From Pseudomonas gingeri (GTDB taxonomy: Bacteria; Pseudomonadota; Gammaproteobacteria; Pseudomonadales; Pseudomonadaceae): a DNA stretch of 64,000 nucleotides. Under the pieces are notes generated by a model. That model had not been told where the DNA came from, did no database searches, and was given only the letters and a program-made list of their open reading frames with translations. Each line of letters opens with the position of its first letter. Position 1 is the first letter of the stretch. The DNA lies in assembly GCF_013386165.1 (NCBI RefSeq), contig NZ_JACAOS010000021.1, positions 464,833 through 528,832 of the forward strand. The letters run 5' to 3'. A program made the translations under genes and the position numbers. This document shows, in pieces, positions 17,267-25,478 of the stretch.

Positions 17267-18229
17267 TTAGATGTCGAGCACCAGGCGTGAACTCAGGGCG
17301 CGTGAGCAGCAGAGAGTCATCATTTTGTTGGACTCCTTTTCTGACGTCATCAAATATTGATCTCGATGATCGGGGGTGCCTTCGAGCACAGGTGTAATAC
17401 AGGTTCCGCAAACGCCTTGAGCACAGCTGATTGGAACGTCTAGTCCTACCTTGAACAGTGCATCAGCAATTGACTCGTTTTCATGAACCTTGACCGTGAT
17501 GTTCGACTTCGCCAGGAAAACTTCGAACTCATTACCCTTTGTATCGACCTCGGCAGTAAAATATTCATGGTGCAGATACTGAGGGTCAATACTGCATTGG
17601 CTGGCTTTCGTTTCGATCCATTCGATGAAACCACCGGGGCCGCAGGTATAAAAATGCGTACCTTGTGGTGCATTGGTCAGGACGGCTTCGATGTCCAGTT
17701 GCTCGGCGGGGGAGGCATCGTTTAAATACAAGCTTACGTGTTTGGCGAATGGTCCAGTAGTCAATGCGTCGCGCAGAGCCATTCGCGTCAAGCTGCGTGC
17801 GCAGTAATGCATATGGAATGACTCACCACGCTCCCATAAGGTCCACGCCATACTCAGCATTGGTGTTACCCCAATCCCGCCCGCAAATAGCACATGGTGG
17901 GGGGCTTCATGCAGAGAAAAGTTGTTCCGTGGTGGTGTGGCGTTCACCCGGTCTCCAACGTTCAGCGCATCGTGTATATAGCGAGAGCCGCCACGACTAT
18001 CAGGTTCACGTAAAACTGCAATACGATAGACATGGCGTTCAGTGCTACTGCCGTACAACGAATATGACCGTGAAATCCCCTCTGCCAACTGCAAGTCGAT
18101 GTGTGATCCTGCTTCGAATTCAGGGAGTTCTTTACCATCGCTTGATACCAGGTCCAGTGCAACGATATCGTCTGCTACTTGGCGTTTGGCAGTAATCTTT
18201 AAGTTTAAAAACTGTCGAGAGATAGTCAT
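17267..18229 (-). CDS. VanB-like oxidoreductase (FMN, NAD, plant-type 2Fe-2S)
   Basis: 320 residues in the phthalate dioxygenase reductase layout. The N-terminal flavin domain has R-S-Y-S-L-Y-G, the middle NAD domain has A-G-G-I-G-V-T-P-M-L and Y-T-C-G-P-G-G-F, and the C-terminal ferredoxin domain shows C-A-Q-G-V-C-G-T-C plus a downstream Cys pair for the [2Fe-2S] cluster. It passes electrons from NAD(P)H to the Rieske oxygenase coded 2 bases upstream. It could also serve the P450 of the same operon, which has no ferredoxin or reductase of its own here. Confidence 0.92.
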   Translation of the reverse strand: MTISRQFLNLKITAKRQVADDIVALDLVSSDGKELPEFEAGSHIDLQLAEGISRSYSLYGSSTERHVYRIAVLREPDSRGGSRYIHDALNVGDRVNATPPRNNFSLHEAPHHVLFAGGIGVTPMLSMAWTLWERGESFHMHYCARSLTRMALRDALTTGPFAKHVSLYLNDASPAEQLDIEAVLTNAPQGTHFYTCGPGGFIEWIETKASQCSIDPQYLHHEYFTAEVDTKGNEFEVFLAKSNITVKVHENESIADALFKVGLDVPISCAQGVCGTCITPVLEGTPDHRDQYLMTSEKESNKMMTLCCSRALSSRLVLDI

Positions 18230-18231
18230 TG

Positions 18232-19266
18232 TTACTCCACAACGCCATTGCGCTCGGTGTCAATGAGCTTTGCCAGAATGCGCCGACTGCGTAGAGCACC
18301 TCCATCGGTGGGCAATAGCACGGCTCCTAACTTCATCGGATCCACTTCGTTGCCCATCATCGCGGCCGAGGCTTCAATTATCGGTTTGTCTTGCTGCCCA
18401 AAACCCACGCGATGCCATTCGCGAATTTGCTCGTCAAAATCGGGGTCGTTAATTTTTGTATTTCGCGAGTGCGCAAAAAAATAATGGGCAGAGCGTTCCG
18501 ACGCTGGCGTTAACAGATGCAATCCTTTCGAGCGAATACCACTGTCTCTAGGGGCACCTGGTGCTGATACGCCGACGTCATTAATCACCATGGCGGGCGG
18601 AGACCAAACTGCGTCAAGCCAGTAATCAACCTTTTCCTTGGGATTACTGATGTGGCGTTGATAAATGGGTGGCACATCGCTATTCGGAATTGAGAGTTTC
18701 ACCAATACGGTTTCACCGTGCTGAATCACCTCTACGCTTGAGCTGTGATAGTTGTCTGACCCGAGAATATCTCCGTGTACAAACTGCGTATGGCTCAGAT
18801 CAATCAGGTTGTCGACGCCAAGTTGGTAATGGGCCTTCATGTCCATATAGCCTCGGACGGTGCCCAGCATTGGGTTTTCTAGATGCGATAGGTCTGGGAT
18901 CAGAGTAGAGTCACTTTTCTCCGGATCGCCTGCCCACAGCCATATCAACCCGTGCCTTTCTTCGATAATGTAAGACGGTACGCGAGCAGCGTTGGGGATT
19001 TCTCCATTCCCGTGTGGATTGTGGACGCAAGTGCCTGTACCGTCATATCGAAGCCCGTGATAAGGGCATTGGATGGAATTACCCACCAGTGGACCTTGAG
19101 ATAACGGTGCGAAACGGTGTGAACACCGGTTGCCGATCGCCACTGGAGTGCCATCCACTTCACGAAACATCAGCACGGGTTTTTCAAGCAGGTCACGGGC
19201 TAGAGGGGTGCGATTTACCTCCTCTGACCAAGCAGCTGCATACCAGATATTACGCAGGTAGTTCAT
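18232..19266 (-). CDS. Rieske non-haem iron oxygenase, VanA-like
   Basis: 344 residues. The Rieske cluster ligands are Cys48-x-His50 (N-R-C-S-H-R) and Cys67-x-x-His70 (C-P-Y-H-G). The catalytic iron site is D-N-L-I-D-L-S-H-T-Q-F-V-H-G-D with His159 and His164. Family members (vanillate, dicamba and toluene sulfonate methyl-monooxygenases) demethylate aryl methyl ethers or hydroxylate benzylic positions. Linked tightly to the VanB-like reductase, it forms a complete two-component oxygenase. The rest of the operon is not the vanillate pathway (no protocatechuate genes nearby), so the substrate is probably different. Confidence 0.93.
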   Translation of the reverse strand: MNYLRNIWYAAAWSEEVNRTPLARDLLEKPVLMFREVDGTPVAIGNRCSHRFAPLSQGPLVGNSIQCPYHGLRYDGTGTCVHNPHGNGEIPNAARVPSYIIEERHGLIWLWAGDPEKSDSTLIPDLSHLENPMLGTVRGYMDMKAHYQLGVDNLIDLSHTQFVHGDILGSDNYHSSSVEVIQHGETVLVKLSIPNSDVPPIYQRHISNPKEKVDYWLDAVWSPPAMVINDVGVSAPGAPRDSGIRSKGLHLLTPASERSAHYFFAHSRNTKINDPDFDEQIREWHRVGFGQQDKPIIEASAAMMGNEVDPMKLGAVLLPTDGGALRSRRILAKLIDTERNGVVE

Positions 19267-19281
19267 ACAGATTCCCCCTAA

Positions 19282-20196
19282 TCAGCGGACAGAACTCAGC
19301 GGCATGTTCAGATCTTTGAGCAAGACGTCAAGCCTTAATTCAAGCTCAGGCGTTGCACTCATCATCGGTAAGCGATGTTCGTTATTGGGAAGAATACCCA
19401 TGCGATAGAGCATGTATTTCATCGGGATCGGATTGGTGTCCCAGAAAATAGCTTGGTTCAGCTCAAAGAGCTCGTAGTGAAGTTGACGTGCTTTCGCCAT
19501 ATCCTCATTCATGGCAGCTTGAGCCAGCGCCGCAATCTTAGCGGGTACAATGTTGCCCGCCGCGTTCATTAGGCCAGCTGCGCCGATCGCCATCATTGGG
19601 AAACTCAGCTCTTCCAACCCAACAAATATGCGAAAGTCAGGTCCGAGGCGTACGAGGGTTTCAGTAACGAACGCTAGATCAGTGGACGCATGTTTTACGC
19701 CCACCAAGTTAGGCGCGCGCTTAGCTATTTGTTCAATCGAAGAGGGTGGAAGCGATACACCGGATCTGCCAGGAATATGGTAGATCAACACCGGTAGGTC
19801 AGTTTCGCTTGCCAGCTTTACGTAATACTCTACGAGACCGCGCACCGGAGGTTTAAGAAAGTAAGGGGTCACTATCATCAGGGCATCGACACCCGATTGC
19901 ATCGCCGCTTTTGTGAGCTGTAATGTTTCATGATAATTCTGTGAGCCTGTGGCAGCGACTACAGGTACGCGCCCTGCAGCCGTCTTAACTGCAACATCTA
20001 CAAGTTTGCTGCGTTCTTGCAAGCTTAGTGTTGTGGGTTCGGCAGTAGTGCCATTAATCACAATACCATGGGAGCCGCCCTGAATGAGATGCTCAATCAA
20101 ATTTGAATAACTGTCGTAGTCAACTTCGCCGTTCAAGAACGGGGTCACGACAGGAGGGTAAGAACCGCGCAAAGCGGTTTTAGTTAGCGATATCAT
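19282..20196 (-). CDS. DapA-family aldolase/lyase (Schiff-base class)
   Basis: 304 residues with the dihydrodipicolinate synthase/N-acetylneuraminate lyase fold. Schiff-base Lys168 lies in G-V-K-H-A-S; Tyr139 in Y-H-I-P-G-R-S-G is the proton relay; N-G-T-T-A-E replaces the usual G-T-T-G-E carboxylate-binding loop. Biosynthetic DapA is unlikely given the operon; catabolic members release pyruvate from 2-oxo-acid intermediates or are hydratase-aldolases. Here it probably cleaves a late ring-fission product, or joins pyruvate to an aldehyde in a side reaction. Confidence 0.88.
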   Translation of the reverse strand: MISLTKTALRGSYPPVVTPFLNGEVDYDSYSNLIEHLIQGGSHGIVINGTTAEPTTLSLQERSKLVDVAVKTAAGRVPVVAATGSQNYHETLQLTKAAMQSGVDALMIVTPYFLKPPVRGLVEYYVKLASETDLPVLIYHIPGRSGVSLPPSSIEQIAKRAPNLVGVKHASTDLAFVTETLVRLGPDFRIFVGLEELSFPMMAIGAAGLMNAAGNIVPAKIAALAQAAMNEDMAKARQLHYELFELNQAIFWDTNPIPMKYMLYRMGILPNNEHRLPMMSATPELELRLDVLLKDLNMPLSSVR

Positions 20197-20273
20197 CAGA
20201 AACTCCTTTGGACCCGGTTCGTATGACTAAAATCCGAATCCGTGTTCAAGCCCGCCGTTGCAGGGAAATAGGT

Positions 20274-21473
20274 TTAGATACGGTACGACCCGGTACTGAC
20301 CTTCAAATTTTTGATGGCATGAAACATCAGGTGTTCCTGGCGTTCAGGTGCGAGATCAAGAAGTTCCAGGTTAGGAAGTTTGCGCGCTATCGCCTCCAGC
20401 GTTGTTCGCGCCTCCAGCTTGGCGAGCATGGCACCGATGCAGAAGTGCCGCCCCCCACCGAACGTGACATGGTTCTTGTCCGCTCTATGGATATCGATTC
20501 GATCGGGGTCAGAAAACTTTCGTTCATCCCGGTTCGCCGACGCCAGACACACTTGTACGGAATCTCCAGCTGGGATAATGATGCCGCTGAAGTTTGTATC
20601 CTCTACCGGGAAGCGCCGCATGAAATGAACGGGGGGGTCGAATCGTAACGTTTCTTCCAGCGCAGCTCCTGCCAGCGTCGGATCCTCACATAGCTGTTTC
20701 CACGGATCGCCTTGACTTAGCATTCCAAACAATCCTCCGCCCAAAGCACTCATGGTGGTTTCAAAACCGGCATTCAGGAATGCATGTAACATGCTCAGCA
20801 ATTCGATGCGTGTGAATTCAGGGTCCTGTTGGTGGACGGATATCAATTTTCCGACGATGTCATCGCCAGGGTTTGACCAGCGATCCTTGACGATGTTATC
20901 GAAGTAATCAATATAGAACTGGCAGGCTGCTTCGCAGGCTTCACGCTGCTCCTCCATAATGGGGAAGGGCGAAAACAAGTGTAAAAACGCCGGCACCCTT
21001 GAAATAAGAGGCTCCCAATCAGTGCTGGGCACGCCGAGAATATGGAGGATCGTGGTCGCAGGGACAAATGAGGCGAGGTCATTGACCAAGTCAAACGAGT
21101 CGCGTCCCGCTAGCTCTTCGACACGGTTATTGACCATCTCGTGGATCCAGGATTCCAAGGGGCGCAGGGCCTGAACAGTGAATGCAGGGCTTACCAGTCG
21201 ACGTAAACGATCATGGTTCGGAGGGTCGGTAAGTACCAGTTGTGCATCAAACATGGCCGCAGCGGCACCGTTGCCTAACCATGCAGGGGCACCGCCAGCG
21301 GGTTTGACCCGCGCTTGGGGGTTTTTAAGCAAGAGTGACACGTCCTCATAACGAGTCAGGATCCAGTTGGGCGCATGGCCATTTTCAACTTTTATAACCG
21401 GCGTGTTGTCGCGCATTTCGCGGTAGGTCGGATAGCGATCGCGCAGCCGTACAAATTCAACAGGGTTGAACAT
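20274..21473 (-). CDS. Cytochrome P450 monooxygenase
   Basis: 399 residues, soluble bacterial class. The haem-thiolate loop is F-G-G-G-R-H-F-C-I-G with Cys345, the ExxR motif is E-E-T-L-R (about 273-277) and the I-helix oxygen-activation motif is A-G-F-E-T-T (235-240). It probably hydroxylates or O-dealkylates the substrate. No ferredoxin or ferredoxin reductase for it is coded in the window, so it relies on the VanB-like reductase or on partners elsewhere. It ends 77 bases before the DapA-like start and starts 3 bases after the bicupin gene. Confidence 0.94.
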   Translation of the reverse strand: MFNPVEFVRLRDRYPTYREMRDNTPVIKVENGHAPNWILTRYEDVSLLLKNPQARVKPAGGAPAWLGNGAAAAMFDAQLVLTDPPNHDRLRRLVSPAFTVQALRPLESWIHEMVNNRVEELAGRDSFDLVNDLASFVPATTILHILGVPSTDWEPLISRVPAFLHLFSPFPIMEEQREACEAACQFYIDYFDNIVKDRWSNPGDDIVGKLISVHQQDPEFTRIELLSMLHAFLNAGFETTMSALGGGLFGMLSQGDPWKQLCEDPTLAGAALEETLRFDPPVHFMRRFPVEDTNFSGIIIPAGDSVQVCLASANRDERKFSDPDRIDIHRADKNHVTFGGGRHFCIGAMLAKLEARTTLEAIARKLPNLELLDLAPERQEHLMFHAIKNLKVSTGSYRI

Positions 21474-21476
21474 ACG

Positions 21477-22604
21477 TTACTCCGCCTTGCGAAATTCAGA
21501 GATGTTGGTTTCGAAGCCGGCCTGTGCGCCCAATGAAAGAATCGGGCCATTTTTGAGGTCTTCTTGCCAGATCAGGGACTCCGCGCCGATATGTAGCGGG
21601 TGGTCCTGGATGGTCAGGACAATGGCGCCTTGAGGCCCGAATGCATGCCCGTGGGGGGACCAACCTGGTGCGGAAAGCATGATGTCGCCAGCTTCCCACT
21701 CAATGCGCTCGCCATTTACGATGCTCCAACCGCTACCTTCAAGAATCAGGTTGATTGCGGAGGAGACGTGACGATGTACCGGGCCGATGAAATTTGGAGC
21801 GGCTGAAGTCATCGTAGCGAAGAACGAAAAGGTGGTTCCGTTACGAGAGCCCGTAGCGGAGTTGTAAAGGCACCACAGTGGTCTGCCGTTGTAGCCCTGC
21901 GACAGCGACCGAACCAAGCCCATGTGCGGCGCAACGTCTTCCCATCGCCAGTGCAGAGCACGCGATTCTATGAAATCAGGATCGATCAAATGTTCGTAAG
22001 GCAGCAGCATGGCGCCTGTGTCGCCAACTACCCGCGGCTTTCCTGCCATGTCTTTAGCTCGGGCCCGCTTCGCCAACTTGTCCGCAAACTCGGGAGTCTG
22101 CGAGATGTGACTGGCTTCAGGAGGATTATATTCTTCGTAGAAGACTTCGAGCTTCTGCAGGAAAGGAGCGTTTGAATAGGTCACATAGATAAAGGGCTTG
22201 TCAGTCTTGTTTTCAAGCACCTCGATGCGCATGCCAGGTGTATTCCACCCGTCCCATTTAGCAATTGAAAACTTGCGATCATCGACATAGGCGACCGCAG
22301 AACCCTCGATGCCAATTGAGAACGATGAAGCGTTCGTGCGCCGGGGCTGTGTTTTTTCTCCGGGCAGCAATACTCCATAAGACACCGCAGTGCTGGGTGC
22401 GAGCCCAATGCCAGGCTCTCGGCTGGCGGGATGGGCGATGAGGCCTTCACGTCGGCCGTTGCTGCCAGCAGCACCGAGTTTTAGCGTTTCAACTGCTTCG
22501 GTTATTGCGGCTGCCTTCACTATATGAGCGGGCCACATCTCGTTATCACGAGGCCTGAATGTTCGACTATCAATGATGCTGGGAGAGAGGTAAGAGGTGG
22601 ACAT
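21477..22604 (-). CDS. Bicupin ring-cleavage dioxygenase, gentisate dioxygenase-related
   Basis: 375 residues with two cupin domains. In the C-terminal domain H-R-H-V-S-S-A-I-N-L-I-L-E-G (His277, His279) and a later P-H-G-H-A-F (His318/320) give a full Fe(II) site. The N-terminal cupin has P-G-E-K-T-Q-P-R-R-T-N in the place where iron ligands would sit and lacks the His pair. In typical gentisate 1,2-dioxygenases the metal is in the N-terminal cupin, so the active site seems moved. Expected role is ring opening of a hydroxylated or aminated benzoate. Product handling by the FAH-family gene two cistrons upstream fits. Confidence 0.82.
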   Translation of the reverse strand: MSTSYLSPSIIDSRTFRPRDNEMWPAHIVKAAAITEAVETLKLGAAGSNGRREGLIAHPASREPGIGLAPSTAVSYGVLLPGEKTQPRRTNASSFSIGIEGSAVAYVDDRKFSIAKWDGWNTPGMRIEVLENKTDKPFIYVTYSNAPFLQKLEVFYEEYNPPEASHISQTPEFADKLAKRARAKDMAGKPRVVGDTGAMLLPYEHLIDPDFIESRALHWRWEDVAPHMGLVRSLSQGYNGRPLWCLYNSATGSRNGTTFSFFATMTSAAPNFIGPVHRHVSSAINLILEGSGWSIVNGERIEWEAGDIMLSAPGWSPHGHAFGPQGAIVLTIQDHPLHIGAESLIWQEDLKNGPILSLGAQAGFETNISEFRKAE

Positions 22605-22633
22605 TATTTTTATTCCTCATTGGTTACAGGTAG

Positions 22634-23623
22634 TTAATTGCGACGCCACCTTGGCTGCGTAGACGTCGGAGCGGGAAACGAACGTCCCCCTCCTGTTTTA
22701 ATGGCTCGCTGATAGACTTCACCGGCTAGAGCGAGATCGGATGCACCAATGCCGACCGACTTGAAGACGGTCAACCTGGGGGCGGCGGGGCGCCCATTTG
22801 TTTTTTGTGCAAGTAGTGTCGAGAGTTCTTGAACTCTTGTTCCAAGCGAAGGGGCCAGTACCGATGAATCGGTAAGTTCGCGTAGCCGCTGAACGCCAGA
22901 GACGCTGTCAGCTGCGATGATTTCTGCAGCAGCGAGCACTTCCGGGAATAGCTCTGCGTGGCCTGGAAGGATCGCACCCATTGCGTTGAGGTGAGTGCCT
23001 TGAGCCAAGTGCTCCAGTTTCAGAAACGGCTCATGTGCCCTGGTGACAGTAGCGACGATTGAAGCGCCTTCAAGGGCGGACTCCAACGATTCAGCGGCTA
23101 TGGCATTTACACCGAATCGCTCAGCTGCATTGATGGCCGCTGCTGCACATTTCTCAGGAGTCGGCGACCAAAACCTTACTTGTCTTGGCCGTCTGACTAG
23201 GGCGATCGCACCGAGCTGATGCAGGGCTTGGCGGCCAGAGCCTATGATTGCTATTTCTTCTGCATGAGGATCTGCCAGTTCATCTGTAGCTAATGCGGTG
23301 ACTCCGGATGTGCGCATCATGCCCAGCGCACCGGCTTCAATAATTGCCAGCAGCTTTCCTTGTTCTGTATCAAACAAGGAAAGGTAGGCGACAGCACCAT
23401 TCGGAGTGTTCACCCAGTTTTTAAAGCAACCCATTCCGGTGGTTGGGTCAAACGCGCCCAACGAGTGCAGGCTTCCACCTCCCCACGCGTGCATTGCTTT
23501 TGGGAAGGTTGATGCATCGGTCGTGGCCAAGCGGCTTATGCCTTCACGTAATGGGATCAACGCTTCTTCCAAACTGAGGAGGCCGACCACTTCAGATTCA
23601 GTTATCCATATTGGAGAATGCAT
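22634..23623 (-). CDS. Ornithine cyclodeaminase/mu-crystallin family protein
   Basis: 329 residues. The Rossmann motif I-G-S-G-R-Q-A-L-H-Q-L lies about residue 132, a Lys in G-C-F-K-N-W matches the family's substrate-binding Lys, and K-S-V-G-I-G-A-S-D-L carries the catalytic Asp. Family activities include ornithine cyclodeamination, ketimine reduction and alanine dehydrogenation. Its presence between a ring-cleavage dioxygenase and an FAH hydrolase suggests an imine or amino intermediate, hinting that the aromatic substrate carries nitrogen. This is an inference from context only. Confidence 0.85.
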   Translation of the reverse strand: MHSPIWITESEVVGLLSLEEALIPLREGISRLATTDASTFPKAMHAWGGGSLHSLGAFDPTTGMGCFKNWVNTPNGAVAYLSLFDTEQGKLLAIIEAGALGMMRTSGVTALATDELADPHAEEIAIIGSGRQALHQLGAIALVRRPRQVRFWSPTPEKCAAAAINAAERFGVNAIAAESLESALEGASIVATVTRAHEPFLKLEHLAQGTHLNAMGAILPGHAELFPEVLAAAEIIAADSVSGVQRLRELTDSSVLAPSLGTRVQELSTLLAQKTNGRPAAPRLTVFKSVGIGASDLALAGEVYQRAIKTGGGRSFPAPTSTQPRWRRN

Positions 23624-23625
23624 CT

Positions 23626-24474
23626 TCAGATCCCCTTCTGGTTGATGACGTGGCTGGTCAACGTACCTATGCCTGGGACTTCAACACTGATCTCATCGCC
23701 TTCCTGAAGAAACCTAGGTGGATTTCGACGTGCACCGATTCCAGAAGGTGTGCCCGTAGCAATCACATCACCTGGGCGCAACTCCATGAACTTGGATGCG
23801 TAGGAGATCAACTCAGGGATACTGAAGAGGAGATTGGAAAGCTGGCCGTGCTGAACTCGTTCACCATTGAGCGAGGTAAATACCTCAAAACTATCTGGGT
23901 GAGGAAGTTCATCTGGAGTCACAACCCAGGGCCCTGCTGCACCGGAACGATCAAAGTTTTTGCCGGCAGTTGCTTGAGTGCTATGGGTTTGAAACTCGCG
24001 AATGCTGTGGTCGCCAAAACACAGATACCCACCGACATGCTCGAATGCCTCTTCTACTGAAATATCCCGTCCACCCTTGCCGATCATGACGGCAAGTTCA
24101 CCTTCCCAATCTAGGGTGTCGGATACGTACGGGCGCTCGATGGCATCGTTTGGACCCACCAGGCCACTGGAAAAACGCGCAAAAAAGGTTGGATGACTCG
24201 GCTGTTCGCGGTCTGACTCAACCGCGTGAGCGCTGAAATTGAAGCCGGCGCATAGAATGCGGGCATCATCATCTATCGGGCGCAGCAAGCTTTTAGCGGC
24301 GTATTGTACTTCCGTACATTTTGGAAGGCGTGAGACCAAATCACCTGAGACCAAATCCCGCATGATGTCCGCGATTGACGCTTTGGCTGATTTGCTGACC
24401 TTGTAGGCATGGCCATTTTGGAGGATAGCGATGACCGCCGAACCTTCGGCATCGACAATTTTTGCGAAACGCAT
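23626..24474 (-). CDS. Fumarylacetoacetate hydrolase-family protein
   Basis: 282 residues. The C-terminal FAH domain shows the metal ligands in D-W-E-G-E-L-A-V-M-I-G and G-D-V-I-A-T-G-T-P-S-G-I-G. Members hydrolyse acylpyruvates (fumarylpyruvate, maleylpyruvate) or act as hydratases/decarboxylases. As first gene of the operon, it likely hydrolyses or tautomerises the product of the bicupin dioxygenase. The stop codon lies 2 bases before the OCD-family start, showing tight coupling. Confidence 0.9.
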   Translation of the reverse strand: MRFAKIVDAEGSAVIAILQNGHAYKVSKSAKASIADIMRDLVSGDLVSRLPKCTEVQYAAKSLLRPIDDDARILCAGFNFSAHAVESDREQPSHPTFFARFSSGLVGPNDAIERPYVSDTLDWEGELAVMIGKGGRDISVEEAFEHVGGYLCFGDHSIREFQTHSTQATAGKNFDRSGAAGPWVVTPDELPHPDSFEVFTSLNGERVQHGQLSNLLFSIPELISYASKFMELRPGDVIATGTPSGIGARRNPPRFLQEGDEISVEVPGIGTLTSHVINQKGI

Positions 24475-24512
24475 ATACCACCCGCTTGGTTGTTTTTATG
24501 GGTTTTGGCGAT

Positions 24513-24532
24513 GTGTAACCGTACGACTACAC
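24513..24532. promoter_or_regulatory. Operator box 1 for the TetR regulator
   Basis: GTGTAACC-GTAC-GACTACAC, an imperfect inverted repeat, 39 bases before the FAH gene start. It shares its left arm and most of its right arm with two other boxes in the same divergent promoter. Confidence 0.65.
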
Positions 24533-24538
24533 TTAAAA

Positions 24539-24556
24539 TGTAACCATCGGGTTACA
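24539..24556. promoter_or_regulatory. Operator box 2 for the TetR regulator
   Basis: TGTAACC-ATCG-GGTTACA, a perfect 7+4+7 inverted repeat, only 6 bases beyond box 1. The best-matching copy of the motif and therefore the likely consensus. Confidence 0.7.
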
Positions 24557-24624
24557 CCCTGTCAACGGTTGCTCAGACATTTTTTTCGTTTGTAAAAAAG
24601 GGTTGCGTGGCATAAGCGGAAATG

Positions 24625-24644
24625 GTGTAACCTAACGACTACAC
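24625..24644. promoter_or_regulatory. Operator box 3 for the TetR regulator
   Basis: GTGTAACC-TAAC-GACTACAC, with the same arms as box 1, 63 bases before the TetR start. It is placed to give autoregulation of the TetR/MBL unit. Confidence 0.65.
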
Positions 24645-24707
24645 AAGTTGTTGCGACTAATTCGCATTTAAGGGTGTGATGCATCGTGACTCAAGTTGGA
24701 GGTGTTT

Positions 24708-25292
24708 TTGAGTAACGTGGATTTGAAGGAGGCGGCCAAGCCGCGTGGGAAGGATGAGACCAAAGCGGCGTTGCTGAGTGCTGCGAATGAGCTGTTTGGT
24801 CTGAAGGGGCCAGATTCGGTCTCTGTCCGGGACGTAGCGGCACATGCTGGAGTTAACCATGCTCTGTTGCACCGACATTTCGGAAGTAAAGAAAGCCTGT
24901 TAAGGGAAGTGCTGCTTGATCACGCAATTGTTTTCAGAGAAGCCGCTTCTGCGGCTCCTGATTCAGCCCTGGCAGCTGTGGAAATGGCTGCCATTGCAGC
25001 AGCCAGACCTGCATTTACGAAGATACTTGCGCAGTTGCTCATTAGCGGCCATTTGCCAAATGAATTTGCACTTGAGGACGGTGGCGTTTCTCGTCTCACA
25101 AAGCGTCGTACGGAGGAAAATGAAGGGGGGGAGGGGCTTAATAATGCTCAGCTTGAGGTCGCGCACGCGATGGCTCTCATGTTTGGTTGGACACTATTTT
25201 CTCCGTTTCTTTTATATGCCACGGGCTTTAAGGGTACAGAATCAGAAGCAAATGACTTCATCAATATGGCAATCGAAAACACGCTAATTTGA
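24708..25292 (+). CDS. TetR-family regulator of the catabolic operon
   Basis: About 194 residues. The helix-turn-helix is V-S-V-R-D-V-A-A-H-A-G-V-N-H-A-L-L-H-R-H-F, followed by a variable helical domain. A TTG at 24708 with GGAGG five bases upstream is the best start; a TTG at 24696 is also in frame but overlaps that ribosome site. It is divergent from the eight-gene catabolic operon, and three identical-type boxes lie between them, so it is almost certainly its regulator. The effector is probably the pathway substrate or an intermediate. Confidence 0.88.
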   Translation: MSNVDLKEAAKPRGKDETKAALLSAANELFGLKGPDSVSVRDVAAHAGVNHALLHRHFGSKESLLREVLLDHAIVFREAASAAPDSALAAVEMAAIAAARPAFTKILAQLLISGHLPNEFALEDGGVSRLTKRRTEENEGGEGLNNAQLEVAHAMALMFGWTLFSPFLLYATGFKGTESEANDFINMAIENTLI

Positions 25293-25478
25293 AAAAAAGC
25301 TGTTGTTGCCTTAGTAAAAGCGAGCGAGGGGTTCGCTGCAAGTACCGTATAACTGTATTCCGACGGTGGGTGCTGCGGCGAATCGAGGTTGAAAACGTTA
25401 ACGCTGTTCATAGCAAAGCATAAAAGCCGTCCAGATGAGGCAGAGCTGTTACTCAACAAAAATAAGAGAGGGATAAAC

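Noticed and set aside
18232..19266. True vanillate O-demethylase (vanA)
   Set aside because: The motifs fit the family but the neighbouring genes do not form a vanillate/protocatechuate pathway.
19282..20196. Biosynthetic dihydrodipicolinate synthase (dapA)
   Set aside because: The fold and Schiff-base Lys match, but the operon is catabolic and the G-T-T-G-E loop is altered, so a lysine-biosynthesis role is unlikely.
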